This document shows positions 1-5,995 of a stretch of 9,233 bases of DNA, piece by piece. Source of the DNA: an uncultured bacterium (GTDB taxonomy: Bacteria; Bacillota_I; Bacilli_A; RF39; UBA660). The translations under genes were made by a program, and so were the position numbers. The stretch covers positions 1-9,233 of the forward strand of contig CASEDN010000034.1 in NCBI GenBank assembly GCA_949286645.1, written 5' to 3'. The first letter of the stretch is position 1. Each line of letters opens with the position of its first letter. Below the pieces are notes generated by a model. It searched no databases, was not told the DNA's origin, and saw only the letters and a program-made list of their open reading frames with translations.

Positions 1-4
1 CTAA

Positions 5-30
5 TAAAAATATAAAAATGTATATTTTTA
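5..30 (-). terminator. Possible weak AT-only hairpin after the tail-anchored protein gene
   Basis: Bases 5-14 and 21-30 form a perfect 10-bp inverted repeat with a 6-base loop, overlapping the TAA stop of the gene at 28-897. The stem is entirely A/T, and the sequence that follows on the minus strand is cut by the window edge. It could be a weak terminator or a chance pairing in AT-rich DNA. Confidence 0.2.
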
Positions 31-897
31 GAAATTTGTAATTACATAATATATAGCGAAAGCAACAGCAAGTATTAATATTATAGAAAATATAAACTTC
101 AAGAAACCTACAAATTTTGATGGTTTTATTTCATTTTCATCATCACTCACAAAATCTTCTTCACTCAAATCAAGACTCTTAGTATAGAATGATTTATCTA
201 TTTCATCTTTTAAAGACATTGTCTTTTCTTTAACTTTATCTAATTTCTTAGTATCTTCTTTTTGTTTTATATCTTCTATCTTAGTAGCAATAGGTTTTAA
301 TCTTTCCTCATTAACATTAGTAGCCATCAAATCGCTAAGCAAAGTATTAGTATTTTCATTATAAGCACCTTCTGCTTCTTTTTTATCTATTTCTTCTCTT
401 AGTTCTTTAGAAGTAATTGTATGTATTAACTCTTCTAATTCCTCTTCATTTTCAATAGGTTTATGTCTTAATTTAGTTTCTTCTTTAAACTTTTCTAAAT
501 CTTCTTCACTACTTTCTAAGATATTATATTTTTCGTTATGTAATTTTCTTTTTCTTTCTAAAGAATCCCTTTCTCTAAGCTCTTTCGCTTCTTCTAACAC
601 TTTATTAATATCATAGGTTTTATTCTCATCGTTATAAAGATAATTAAATTCATCCAGTTCTTTTCTTTCTTTAGGCTTTTCTATATCTATATCATAATCT
701 TTTAGACTATGATATCCTTCTCTTGTACGATAATTCTTTCTCGCAGCATTTAATTCAACTGCTTCTATTTTAGATACATCTGTTAAAGTAGTATATTTTT
801 CTAGATTACCTAAATCATTATATAAGTCGTGGTTCTTCTCAGTTCTGCTTCTAACTTTTGGTTTATTAGAATTATCATACCTATCCATTCGTCCCAT
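28..897 (-). CDS. Charged coiled-coil protein with C-terminal membrane anchor, unknown function
   Basis: A 289-residue protein that I do not recognise. Residues 1-260 are hydrophilic and rich in Lys, Glu and Asp. Long heptad-like helical stretches (about 95-175 and 198-235) suggest coiled coil. Residues 263-285 form one hydrophobic segment followed by only a few residues, so it looks tail-anchored with the bulk in the cytoplasm. There is no signal peptide. The N-terminal part (about 15-68, with RSRTEKN, Tyr/Leu-rich turns and NYRTREGY) is the least repetitive and the most likely conserved domain. Start: ATG at 897 with AGGTGAT just upstream; a second ATG three codons on is possible. It is divergent from the ferredoxin gene. 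A role as a membrane-tethered scaffold would be inference only. Confidence 0.85.
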   Translation of the reverse strand: MGRMDRYDNSNKPKVRSRTEKNHDLYNDLGNLEKYTTLTDVSKIEAVELNAARKNYRTREGYHSLKDYDIDIEKPKERKELDEFNYLYNDENKTYDINKVLEEAKELRERDSLERKRKLHNEKYNILESSEEDLEKFKEETKLRHKPIENEEELEELIHTITSKELREEIDKKEAEGAYNENTNTLLSDLMATNVNEERLKPIATKIEDIKQKEDTKKLDKVKEKTMSLKDEIDKSFYTKSLDLSEEDFVSDDENEIKPSKFVGFLKFIFSIILILAVAFAIYYVITNF

Positions 898-904
898 GAT
901 ATCA

Positions 905-959
905 CCTACTTTACTATATACTTCAATGATATCATACTATTAAAAAAAATTAAAGTAGG
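905..959. repeat. 9-bp inverted repeat in the divergent intergenic region
   Basis: CCTACTTTA at 905-913 and TAAAGTAGG at 951-959 are perfect inverted copies separated by 37 bases. The perfect palindrome ATGATATCAT lies between them at 926-935. The right arm overlaps the -35 of the ferredoxin promoter and the left arm overlaps the ribosome binding site of the minus-strand gene, so an operator for divergent control is conceivable. The same word also occurs by chance in coding sequence near 2932-2940, which lowers its weight. Confidence 0.35.
913..918 (-). promoter_or_regulatory. Possible -10 element for the tail-anchored protein gene
   Basis: On the minus strand TATAGT lies 15 bases upstream of the ATG at 897. 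No good -35 hexamer is found 16-18 bases upstream, so this is a weak call based on the -10 and its position only. Confidence 0.3.
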
Positions 960-984
960 CAAAAAGAGAAAAATAAGATATAAT
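956..984 (+). promoter_or_regulatory. Sigma-A-type promoter of the ferredoxin gene
   Basis: Consensus -10 TATAAT at 979-984 and a fair -35 TAGGCA (4 of 6 matches to TTGACA) at 956-961, with a 17-base spacer. Transcription would begin near 991, leaving a leader of only about a dozen bases that holds just the ribosome binding site. Confidence 0.6.
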
Positions 985-991
985 TAAATCT

Positions 992-999
992 GAGGTGAT
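992..999 (+). promoter_or_regulatory. Ribosome binding site that fixes the ferredoxin start
   Basis: GAGGTGAT sits 4 bases before ATG 1004. An in-frame GTG at 995 lies inside this Shine-Dalgarno sequence and so cannot be the real start, although it extends the open frame. Confidence 0.75.
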
Positions 1000-1003
1000 A
1001 AAA

Positions 1004-1225
1004 ATGAAAGTAAAAGTTAATCAAGATGCTTGCATAGGATGTGGAGCATGTGCAGCGATATGTGATGAAGTATTCGAAATTAATGATGAAGGATTAAGTG
1101 AAGTTAAAGCAGAAGAAAATAAAGAAAAAGAAGAATTTGTAAATGTTAAAGAAGAACTTCAAGATGAAGTAAGAGATGCGGCTGACTCTTGTCCTACTGG
1201 AGCGATTGAAATAGAAGAAAATTAA
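1004..1225 (+). CDS. Ferredoxin, single [4Fe-4S] cluster
   Basis: A 73-residue acidic electron carrier of the cytoplasm. Cys10, Cys13 and Cys16 form the CxxCxxC cluster motif and Cys63, followed by Pro, is the fourth ligand, the pattern of one-cluster ferredoxins such as those of Bacillus and Thermotoga. Cys20 has no second cysteine to pair with; in the Thermotoga protein the equivalent residue forms a disulphide. A Glu/Lys-rich insert at about 35-58 lengthens the central region. It donates or accepts low-potential electrons, but nothing nearby shows its partner enzyme. It is the only plus-strand gene, with its own promoter upstream and a terminator downstream, so it is probably transcribed alone. 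The start is set by the ribosome binding site at 992-999. Confidence 0.95.
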   Translation: MKVKVNQDACIGCGACAAICDEVFEINDEGLSEVKAEENKEKEEFVNVKEELQDEVRDAADSCPTGAIEIEEN

Positions 1226-1233
1226 AAATAATA

Positions 1234-1260
1234 AAAAGAGCGACAACGCTCTTATTTTTT
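1234..1260. terminator. Bidirectional intrinsic terminator between ferredoxin and rluB
   Basis: AAGAGCG (1236-1242), loop ACAA, CGCTCTT (1247-1253) forms a 7-bp GC-containing stem. On the plus strand it is followed by a run of seven T after one A. On the minus strand it is followed by TTTTTATTATTTTT. The rluB stop codon (1252-1254) is embedded in the stem, so the convergent genes share one terminator. Confidence 0.85.
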
Positions 1261-1971
1261 TGCTAAACTATAGACAATTGCTACTTCTTTAGGAGTTAGT
1301 TTTCTATATTCCCCACTCTTTAATCCTTTTAAATCAAAGATAAATTCTCTATCTCTTCTAAGCTTTAAAACAGGAAAACCAACTGCTTCAAACATTTTCT
1401 TAACTTCATGATTACGTCCTTCATGTATTATTACTGTAAGCATAGAAGTATTTGTTTTATAATCAGTTTTTCTTAACTTAACTTTAGCTTTCTCATAAGA
1501 AACACCATCTACGGTTACACCATTTTTAATAGTATTAATGGCATCTCCTTTAATAATACCTTTTACTTTAACGATATACACTTTCTCTACCCTATCATTA
1601 GGATGCATAAGTATATTTGCAAACTCTCCATCATTAGTAAGTAATAAGACTCCTGTTGTATCATAATCAAGTCTACCTACAGGATAGATTCTTTCATTAC
1701 ATGGTATTAAGTCAACTACAGTCTTCCTTTCCTTATCATCGGTAACACTAGTAATAATACCTCTTGGTTTATTAAGTAGATAATAAACCTTTTTTTCTTT
1801 TTCTATTTCTTTACCATCTACTTTGACTATATCTTTGTTAGTTACTTTAATACCAAGTTCAGTTACTATAACACCATTTACTGTTACTCTACCTTCTTTA
1901 ATTAATTCTTCAGCTTTACGTCTTGATGTAACTCCTGCATTTGCTATTACTTTTTGTAATCTTTCCATCAT
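1252..1971 (-). CDS. rluB: Ribosomal large-subunit pseudouridine synthase, RsuA/RluB family
   Basis: Isomerises a uridine of 23S rRNA to pseudouridine (by family, the RluB site in domain V; an RsuA-like 16S specificity cannot be excluded from sequence alone). Full-length at 239 residues. An S4 RNA-binding domain spans about 3-48 (LQKVIANAGVTSRRKAEELI). The catalytic domain starts near 62 with YYLLNKPRG. The catalytic Asp is D102 in the PVGRLD motif, followed by TTGVLLLTNDGE, and the family motif EGRNHEVKKMFE lies at 184-195. The start ATG at 1971 has GGAGTGAT upstream; a second ATG follows directly. It is the last gene of the minus-strand unit behind the LTA-type enzyme, 31 bases after the preceding gene, and ends within the shared terminator. 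In many Firmicutes this gene sits beside scpAB, which is not seen here. Confidence 0.95.
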   Translation of the reverse strand: MMERLQKVIANAGVTSRRKAEELIKEGRVTVNGVIVTELGIKVTNKDIVKVDGKEIEKEKKVYYLLNKPRGIITSVTDDKERKTVVDLIPCNERIYPVGRLDYDTTGVLLLTNDGEFANILMHPNDRVEKVYIVKVKGIIKGDAINTIKNGVTVDGVSYEKAKVKLRKTDYKTNTSMLTVIIHEGRNHEVKKMFEAVGFPVLKLRRDREFIFDLKGLKSGEYRKLTPKEVAIVYSLAKK

Positions 1972-2002
1972 TCATCACTCCATTTTAAAGAAAAAGAAGA
2001 TA

Positions 2003-2620
2003 TTATTCCATTTCTACTAAGGATAACTTATTATCTTCATGTACAAAGATAAGTGTCGCTTTAGTAGGATAATCCATATCTTCTTTATATTTTAAGGAAA
2101 CTTCCACCTGATAAGCATTATCATCTGTAAAATCTGTTCCTATAGTATACTCTATATTCTCGACCGTTTCAACAGTTACTTCAGTAACTTCTGGTAATTG
2201 TTGTTCTCTATTACCATAAATATCATTTTCTACATACTTATAAACAGTATCTTCTGCCTTTTCTAAGAAGTTAGTTTTAGCATCAGCATGTACAAAATCA
2301 ATTCCACCCACATCAGTATTAGCAAGTTTATCATTTAAAGTATAGAAATCCATTATAAACATTTTACTAATCTGTTCAACATAAGCTTCTTCATCAACAT
2401 CTTTCTTACTTAAAATGTCTTTTAGTTCTTGAAATGCTTCCTTATACCTATCATTTCTTGTAGATTTAAGGGTATATCCATACTCTTCTATTTCATTTTC
2501 AACAGTTGCTGTTTTAACTGCTTTAGGCTTTACACTTTCATAAGCAAGGAATGCTAGTCCTGCTACTATTAAGATAATTGCTATTATTAATATTACTTTT
2601 ACTTTTTTCTTTAGTTTCAT
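2003..2620 (-). CDS. Signal-anchored extracytoplasmic protein, unknown function
   Basis: A 205-residue protein that I do not recognise. Residues 1-6 are Lys-rich and 7-28 form one hydrophobic segment without a lipobox or obvious cleavage site, so it is probably anchored with the rest outside the membrane. The exposed part begins with helical, charged sequence (about 55-100) followed by alternating strands (about 145-203), a helix-then-sheet order that could be an NTF2-like fold; that is inference. No cysteines are seen. Start ATG at 2620 with the strong site AGGGGAG. The gap to the upstream LTA-type gene is 13 bases and the ribosome binding site touches that gene's TAG stop, so the two are very likely co-transcribed and translationally coupled. 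This suggests an envelope role alongside it. Confidence 0.85.
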   Translation of the reverse strand: MKLKKKVKVILIIAIILIVAGLAFLAYESVKPKAVKTATVENEIEEYGYTLKSTRNDRYKEAFQELKDILSKKDVDEEAYVEQISKMFIMDFYTLNDKLANTDVGGIDFVHADAKTNFLEKAEDTVYKYVENDIYGNREQQLPEVTEVTVETVENIEYTIGTDFTDDNAYQVEVSLKYKEDMDYPTKATLIFVHEDNKLSLVEME

Positions 2621-2633
2621 AGTTTACTCCCCT

Positions 2634-4703
2634 CTAATTCTCTTTAGATACAGCTTTTCCTGCTTGTTCTTCACTATTTGGATTAAATAAATCAAAGACA
2701 ATAGCTTTATTTGAAACATTTAATAGTTTTTCAGCGTAATCATTATTTTCTGTTATATAATTTTCATCTATTATAGAATCTTTAAGAAGCTTATATTCTC
2801 CTTTTTGACTATTATAATACATTAAATTAGTTACCCAATTGCCATTAGGAAAGACAACAATATTATCATATTTAGTTTCAAATATATCATGACCTAAGGC
2901 ATATTTATTATAAAATCCTAACATATTACCTAAAGTAGGCATAGCATCATACATACCCATAGTATAATCAACTTGTCCTTTAACAGCACCATCTTTTGTC
3001 CAAATTAATAAAGGCACTTTACGGTCTAGTTCATAATCAAAGCTATCATATTCTACAAAAGTTGGATCTTCTTCATCTTTAATATCATCAGTCACAGGAT
3101 CATAATTATACATTAAATTAAACTCACTTTTTGGTAACCTAGCATCATGATCTCCATATAATACTACCACAGTATTATCAAGCAATCCATTTTTATCTAA
3201 TTCATTAAAGAACTCTCCTAAAGCTTCATCAGCATAATGAACTGATTTAAAGTAATTACCAAGTTTTGTTCCTTCTAAGTATGGAGCTTCTATTTCTTCC
3301 TCAGTTCCATCTTCATTAGTCACAGTAGTTTTCATAGTAACAGCAAATTCTCCATATTTATCAGTATCAGAAAATGGCGTATGATTCGTTAGAGTGATTA
3401 ACAATCCATAAAATTTATTATGTTCTTCACTAATATTTTTTATTTTTTCTACTGATTGTGCAAAAAATTCTTTATCTGATAAACCTAGTCCTATAATATT
3501 TTCTTTATCTACATCATAAGTCTCTTTACTATAAAATTTATCATAACCAAGAGAATTATGCATAGCACGTCTATTCCAAAAATCAGCATTATTAGCATGC
3601 ATACTAAATGTATAATATCCTTTTTCTTTCATCAAAGATGGAGTTGCTATATAAGTCCTATCAAAATAACTTACAAAAGCAGTTCCATTTTGCGTTGGCA
3701 TTAAACTTGTATTAAATGTAAGTTCTGTATCACTACTTGTTCCAACACTTACTTGAGAATAAAAATTATTAAAGTATAAACCTTCTTCTATTAATTTATT
3801 TAAATTTGGTGTAACTTCCTCTCCATTAAAAGTTCTATTAATAGCAATATCCTGCATAGACTCTGCATGAATTACAATAACATTACGTCCTTCAAGAATA
3901 TTAGTATATTCGTTAGTATAATCTTGTTCATTAGGTCTATCTTGATAATATTCATTAAATTCTTTTTTAGCATCATCATAACCAAACATAGCAGAAATTT
4001 GTGGTTTTATACTTGCTACAATATCATTTCCTTGATACATATAAATACCAAACCTCATAACAATATATTCTCTATTCCATTGTTTAACAAACCTACTTAT
4101 CTCAAGACTTGATAAAGAAACCACAAACAGAAGAAGAATAACACCACCAGTTATTATGGTATTTTTAAATTTTTTAATTCTTTTTTCTTTAGTATAAATT
4201 TTATATCTATCTTTCTTTACAAGGCGATGATAATAATATATAAAGAATAAAAGAGGAAATATATAAACTAAATCTTTAATTTGTAATACATTTTCAACTA
4301 CAGCATCTCCCACTTCTCCAATATACTGAGTAAGTGATAACATAGAAACACTAGCAAATGATGTATAGAAAGTATAATATGCCGAATTTATTGTACATAT
4401 AGCAGTAAAAATAATAGCACAGATCAAAAGATAAAGATATCTTTTCTTTCCTTTAAGTAAGTATGAAAAAGAACCAATAATAGTTACAACAGCAAGATCT
4501 GCAATAATTGGTTTAAACGATAAGTAGTTTTCCATTGTAGGCATAGTAAAAATTCTAAGTAATGTAGAATTTAATACACACACTAAAACATAGACAAGAA
4601 AAAGTCTATTATCTTTAAAATAACTACTTATCATTTTCTCTTCTTTTACTCTTTTTATATTTTTAATAATTTTATTTTTAAGTTTAATTACTTTTTTCTT
4701 CAT
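2634..4703 (-). CDS. LTA-synthase-family phosphoglycerol transferase (sulfatase fold)
   Basis: A membrane enzyme that by family transfers glycerol-phosphate from phosphatidylglycerol to a growing lipoteichoic acid chain or related glycolipid on the outer face. With the start chosen here it has 689 residues. Five membrane segments lie at about 34-53, 65-83, 90-110, 145-160 and 181-199, then an extracellular sulfatase-fold domain from about 272. Expected metal and substrate residues are visible: Glu281 (VIHAESMQ), His369 with the NNADFWNRR stretch (Trp376, Arg378), His441 (TLTNHTPF), and Asp518-His519 (LYGDHDARLP). At the nucleophile, the GKTSD of S. aureus LtaS aligns with GTSSD, giving Ser323 with Thr322 next to it. 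Start: the ATG at 4703 is preceded by AGGAGTGAGG, whereas an in-frame ATG at 4724 has no ribosome binding site and lies in the promoter. LtaS versus a primase or other COG1368 member cannot be decided. Confidence 0.93.
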   Translation of the reverse strand: MKKKVIKLKNKIIKNIKRVKEEKMISSYFKDNRLFLVYVLVCVLNSTLLRIFTMPTMENYLSFKPIIADLAVVTIIGSFSYLLKGKKRYLYLLICAIIFTAICTINSAYYTFYTSFASVSMLSLTQYIGEVGDAVVENVLQIKDLVYIFPLLFFIYYYHRLVKKDRYKIYTKEKRIKKFKNTIITGGVILLLFVVSLSSLEISRFVKQWNREYIVMRFGIYMYQGNDIVASIKPQISAMFGYDDAKKEFNEYYQDRPNEQDYTNEYTNILEGRNVIVIHAESMQDIAINRTFNGEEVTPNLNKLIEEGLYFNNFYSQVSVGTSSDTELTFNTSLMPTQNGTAFVSYFDRTYIATPSLMKEKGYYTFSMHANNADFWNRRAMHNSLGYDKFYSKETYDVDKENIIGLGLSDKEFFAQSVEKIKNISEEHNKFYGLLITLTNHTPFSDTDKYGEFAVTMKTTVTNEDGTEEEIEAPYLEGTKLGNYFKSVHYADEALGEFFNELDKNGLLDNTVVVLYGDHDARLPKSEFNLMYNYDPVTDDIKDEEDPTFVEYDSFDYELDRKVPLLIWTKDGAVKGQVDYTMGMYDAMPTLGNMLGFYNKYALGHDIFETKYDNIVVFPNGNWVTNLMYYNSQKGEYKLLKDSIIDENYITENNDYAEKLLNVSNKAIVFDLFNPNSEEQAGKAVSKEN

Positions 4704-4708
4704 AATTA

Positions 4709-4718
4709 CCTCACTCCT
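4709..4718 (-). promoter_or_regulatory. Ribosome binding site that fixes the LTA-type enzyme start
   Basis: On the minus strand AGGAGTGAGG lies 5 bases before ATG 4703. It is downstream of the alternative ATG at 4724, which overlaps the -10 box of the promoter and would lie upstream of the predicted transcript start. Confidence 0.75.
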
Positions 4719-4722
4719 AGAC

Positions 4723-4751
4723 ATTATATCATTTTACTTTGTATTTTTCAA
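4723..4751 (-). promoter_or_regulatory. Strong sigma-A-type promoter for the LTA-type gene, inside the upstream gene's 3' end
   Basis: On the minus strand -35 TTGAAA (4751-4746), a 17-base spacer, and consensus -10 TATAAT (4728-4723). The -35 lies in the last codons of the membrane protein gene that ends at 4734. Transcription would begin near 4716, giving a leader of about a dozen bases. This allows the LTA-type enzyme, the 205-residue protein and rluB to be expressed apart from the adhesin-sortase unit. Confidence 0.7.
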
Positions 4752-5315
4752 TTTTTCATACCTAATATAACAAAAATGATAGATTACTTTGTAAATTATA
4801 AGAAGTATAAAGATAATTTGACTAAATAAAACTATTACAAACATATTATTATGTTTATAGATATTAGCTGTATCTACTAATGATATATTATTAATAATTG
4901 CCAAAGATATAAAATTAGTAAATAAATAAAGATGTATAATTGAAAATATATAAGTAATAATTTTATTTAGTTTAGTCAGATTTTTTTTTAAAATTGTATA
5001 TATTAATAAAACTAAAGAAATAACAGCAGTAAAAATATAAAAGATAATATTAGGAAAATAAAAGCATCTAATTACAGTTTTAACAATTTCACTAAGTACG
5101 AAGCTTATATCTTCTGAAAAATAAAAAACTAATAAAGAAAAAAAGAAGATAATAAGTGCAGAAAGAGATATTTTAACCTTTTTATTATTTCTTTTTTCAT
5201 TGTAAATTAAAAATATAAGAAAAATAATAAAAATTAAAAATATTTCAATAGTTAAAAAAGATTGAAAAGGAATTGTTACAAATGTTATTAATTGTTCAAT
5301 TATACTTAAATCCAT
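4734..5315 (-). CDS. Five-helix integral membrane protein, unknown function
   Basis: A 193-residue protein that I do not recognise. It is extremely rich in Ile, Phe, Leu and Tyr. Hydrophobic segments lie at about 22-38, 48-67, 88-108, 118-142 and 158-178, joined by short Lys/Asn-rich loops (such as ERNNKK-type sequence at 40-47 and KKNLTKLNK at 110-118). No catalytic motif is visible. Start ATG at 5315 with a perfect AGGAGG. The gene follows the sortase by 20 bases, so it probably belongs to the adhesin-sortase transcript, and a helper role in surface-protein handling is possible but unproven. A run of nine A on the coding strand (T at 4981-4989) lies mid-gene. Its base composition is even more AT-rich than its neighbours, as expected from its amino-acid content. 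Confidence 0.8.
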   Translation of the reverse strand: MDLSIIEQLITFVTIPFQSFLTIEIFLIFIIFLIFLIYNEKRNNKKVKISLSALIIFFFSLLVFYFSEDISFVLSEIVKTVIRCFYFPNIIFYIFTAVISLVLLIYTILKKNLTKLNKIITYIFSIIHLYLFTNFISLAIINNISLVDTANIYKHNNMFVIVLFSQIIFILLIIYKVIYHFCYIRYEKLKNTK

Positions 5316-5335
5316 CTTAATCCTCCTCTTTATTC

Positions 5336-5995
5336 TTATATTTCTTCAAAAATATAAATTGTTTGATTATAATCATCATTATTTGTACATGTAATTAAAG
5401 TTAAAGCTTTTTTAGACTGATTGCGATATATTGATACAGTACCAATCTTTGCTTGATTATATATATTAGTTAAGCGGTAATTATATGTATTAGCATTATA
5501 ACTAACACTAGCTTCATCACCTATTTCAAGTTTATATAATTTATCAAAAAAAGATATATAAGCATTACCAGAATGTGCCATAAGTATAAAATTTCCCCTA
5601 TCAACATCTGGATAATCTGCTTCATTTGCAATAGCTACATTATATTGTATATTATTATATTTTGATTCTTTAGAAACAAAACCACGTCTTAATTTTATTT
5701 TAGGTATTGACAACTCTCCAATATAAGAATAATTAGCCTTTTTGTCATTTTTTTTAGCTTCCTCATTATTTTCAGCAGTTACCTCTAAATTCTCAGTATT
5801 AACATTATTAATAGTTGTGTTATTTTTATTATTTTTATTTATATTTAACTGAAATATAGCTAATCTCATTTCCTCAAACACTTCATCACGCAACTTAACA
5901 AGAGGTGTACTAATAAATACTAATATTCCTATTGTAAGGAAGAAAAAGCCAACTTTAAAGAGTTGGCTTCTCATATTCTTATTTCTTTTTTGCAT
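5336..5995 (-). CDS. Sortase (membrane-anchored transpeptidase), paired with the thioester adhesin
   Basis: Cleaves a C-terminal sorting signal and attaches the protein to the cell wall from the outer face of the membrane. With the start chosen here it has 219 residues: one N-terminal membrane anchor at about 14-33, an Asn/Lys-rich flexible linker at about 52-85 containing a 9-base tandem duplication, then the sortase barrel from about 90 (YIGELSIPKI). The catalytic His is His141 in ILMAHSGN and the catalytic Cys is Cys203 in LTLITC. No Arg follows the Cys before the C-terminus at 219, where most sortases place their third catalytic residue. Start: ATG at 5995 overlaps the adhesin gene by 17 bases. 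ATG at 5974, four bases after the adhesin stop, is a real alternative, and neither has a strong ribosome binding site, which suggests translational coupling. The adhesin gene is the likely source of its substrate. Confidence 0.9.
   Translation of the reverse strand: MQKRNKNMRSQLFKVGFFFLTIGILVFISTPLVKLRDEVFEEMRLAIFQLNINKNNKNNTTINNVNTENLEVTAENNEEAKKNDKKANYSYIGELSIPKIKLRRGFVSKESKYNNIQYNVAIANEADYPDVDRGNFILMAHSGNAYISFFDKLYKLEIGDEASVSYNANTYNYRLTNIYNQAKIGTVSIYRNQSKKALTLITCTNNDDYNQTIYIFEEI
5822..5839 (-). repeat. Two tandem copies of a 9-bp unit in the sortase linker
   Basis: ATTTTTATT occurs twice in direct succession on the plus strand (codons AAT AAA AAT twice on the coding strand). It encodes part of the Asn/Lys linker between anchor and catalytic domain. 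The unit is a multiple of three, so slippage would change linker length without breaking the frame. Confidence 0.6.

Noticed and set aside
1823..2020. Plus-strand open frame opposite the rluB start
   Set aside because: It lies antisense to the S4 domain of a well-supported gene, has no convincing ribosome binding site, and its protein has no recognisable features.
3867..4112. Plus-strand open frame inside the LTA-type gene
   Set aside because: Antisense to conserved enzyme sequence; the composition is a mirror of AT-rich coding DNA.
2634..4724. Earlier start at ATG 4724 for the LTA-type gene
   Set aside because: It has no ribosome binding site and overlaps the -10 box; ATG 4703 has AGGAGTGAGG at proper distance.
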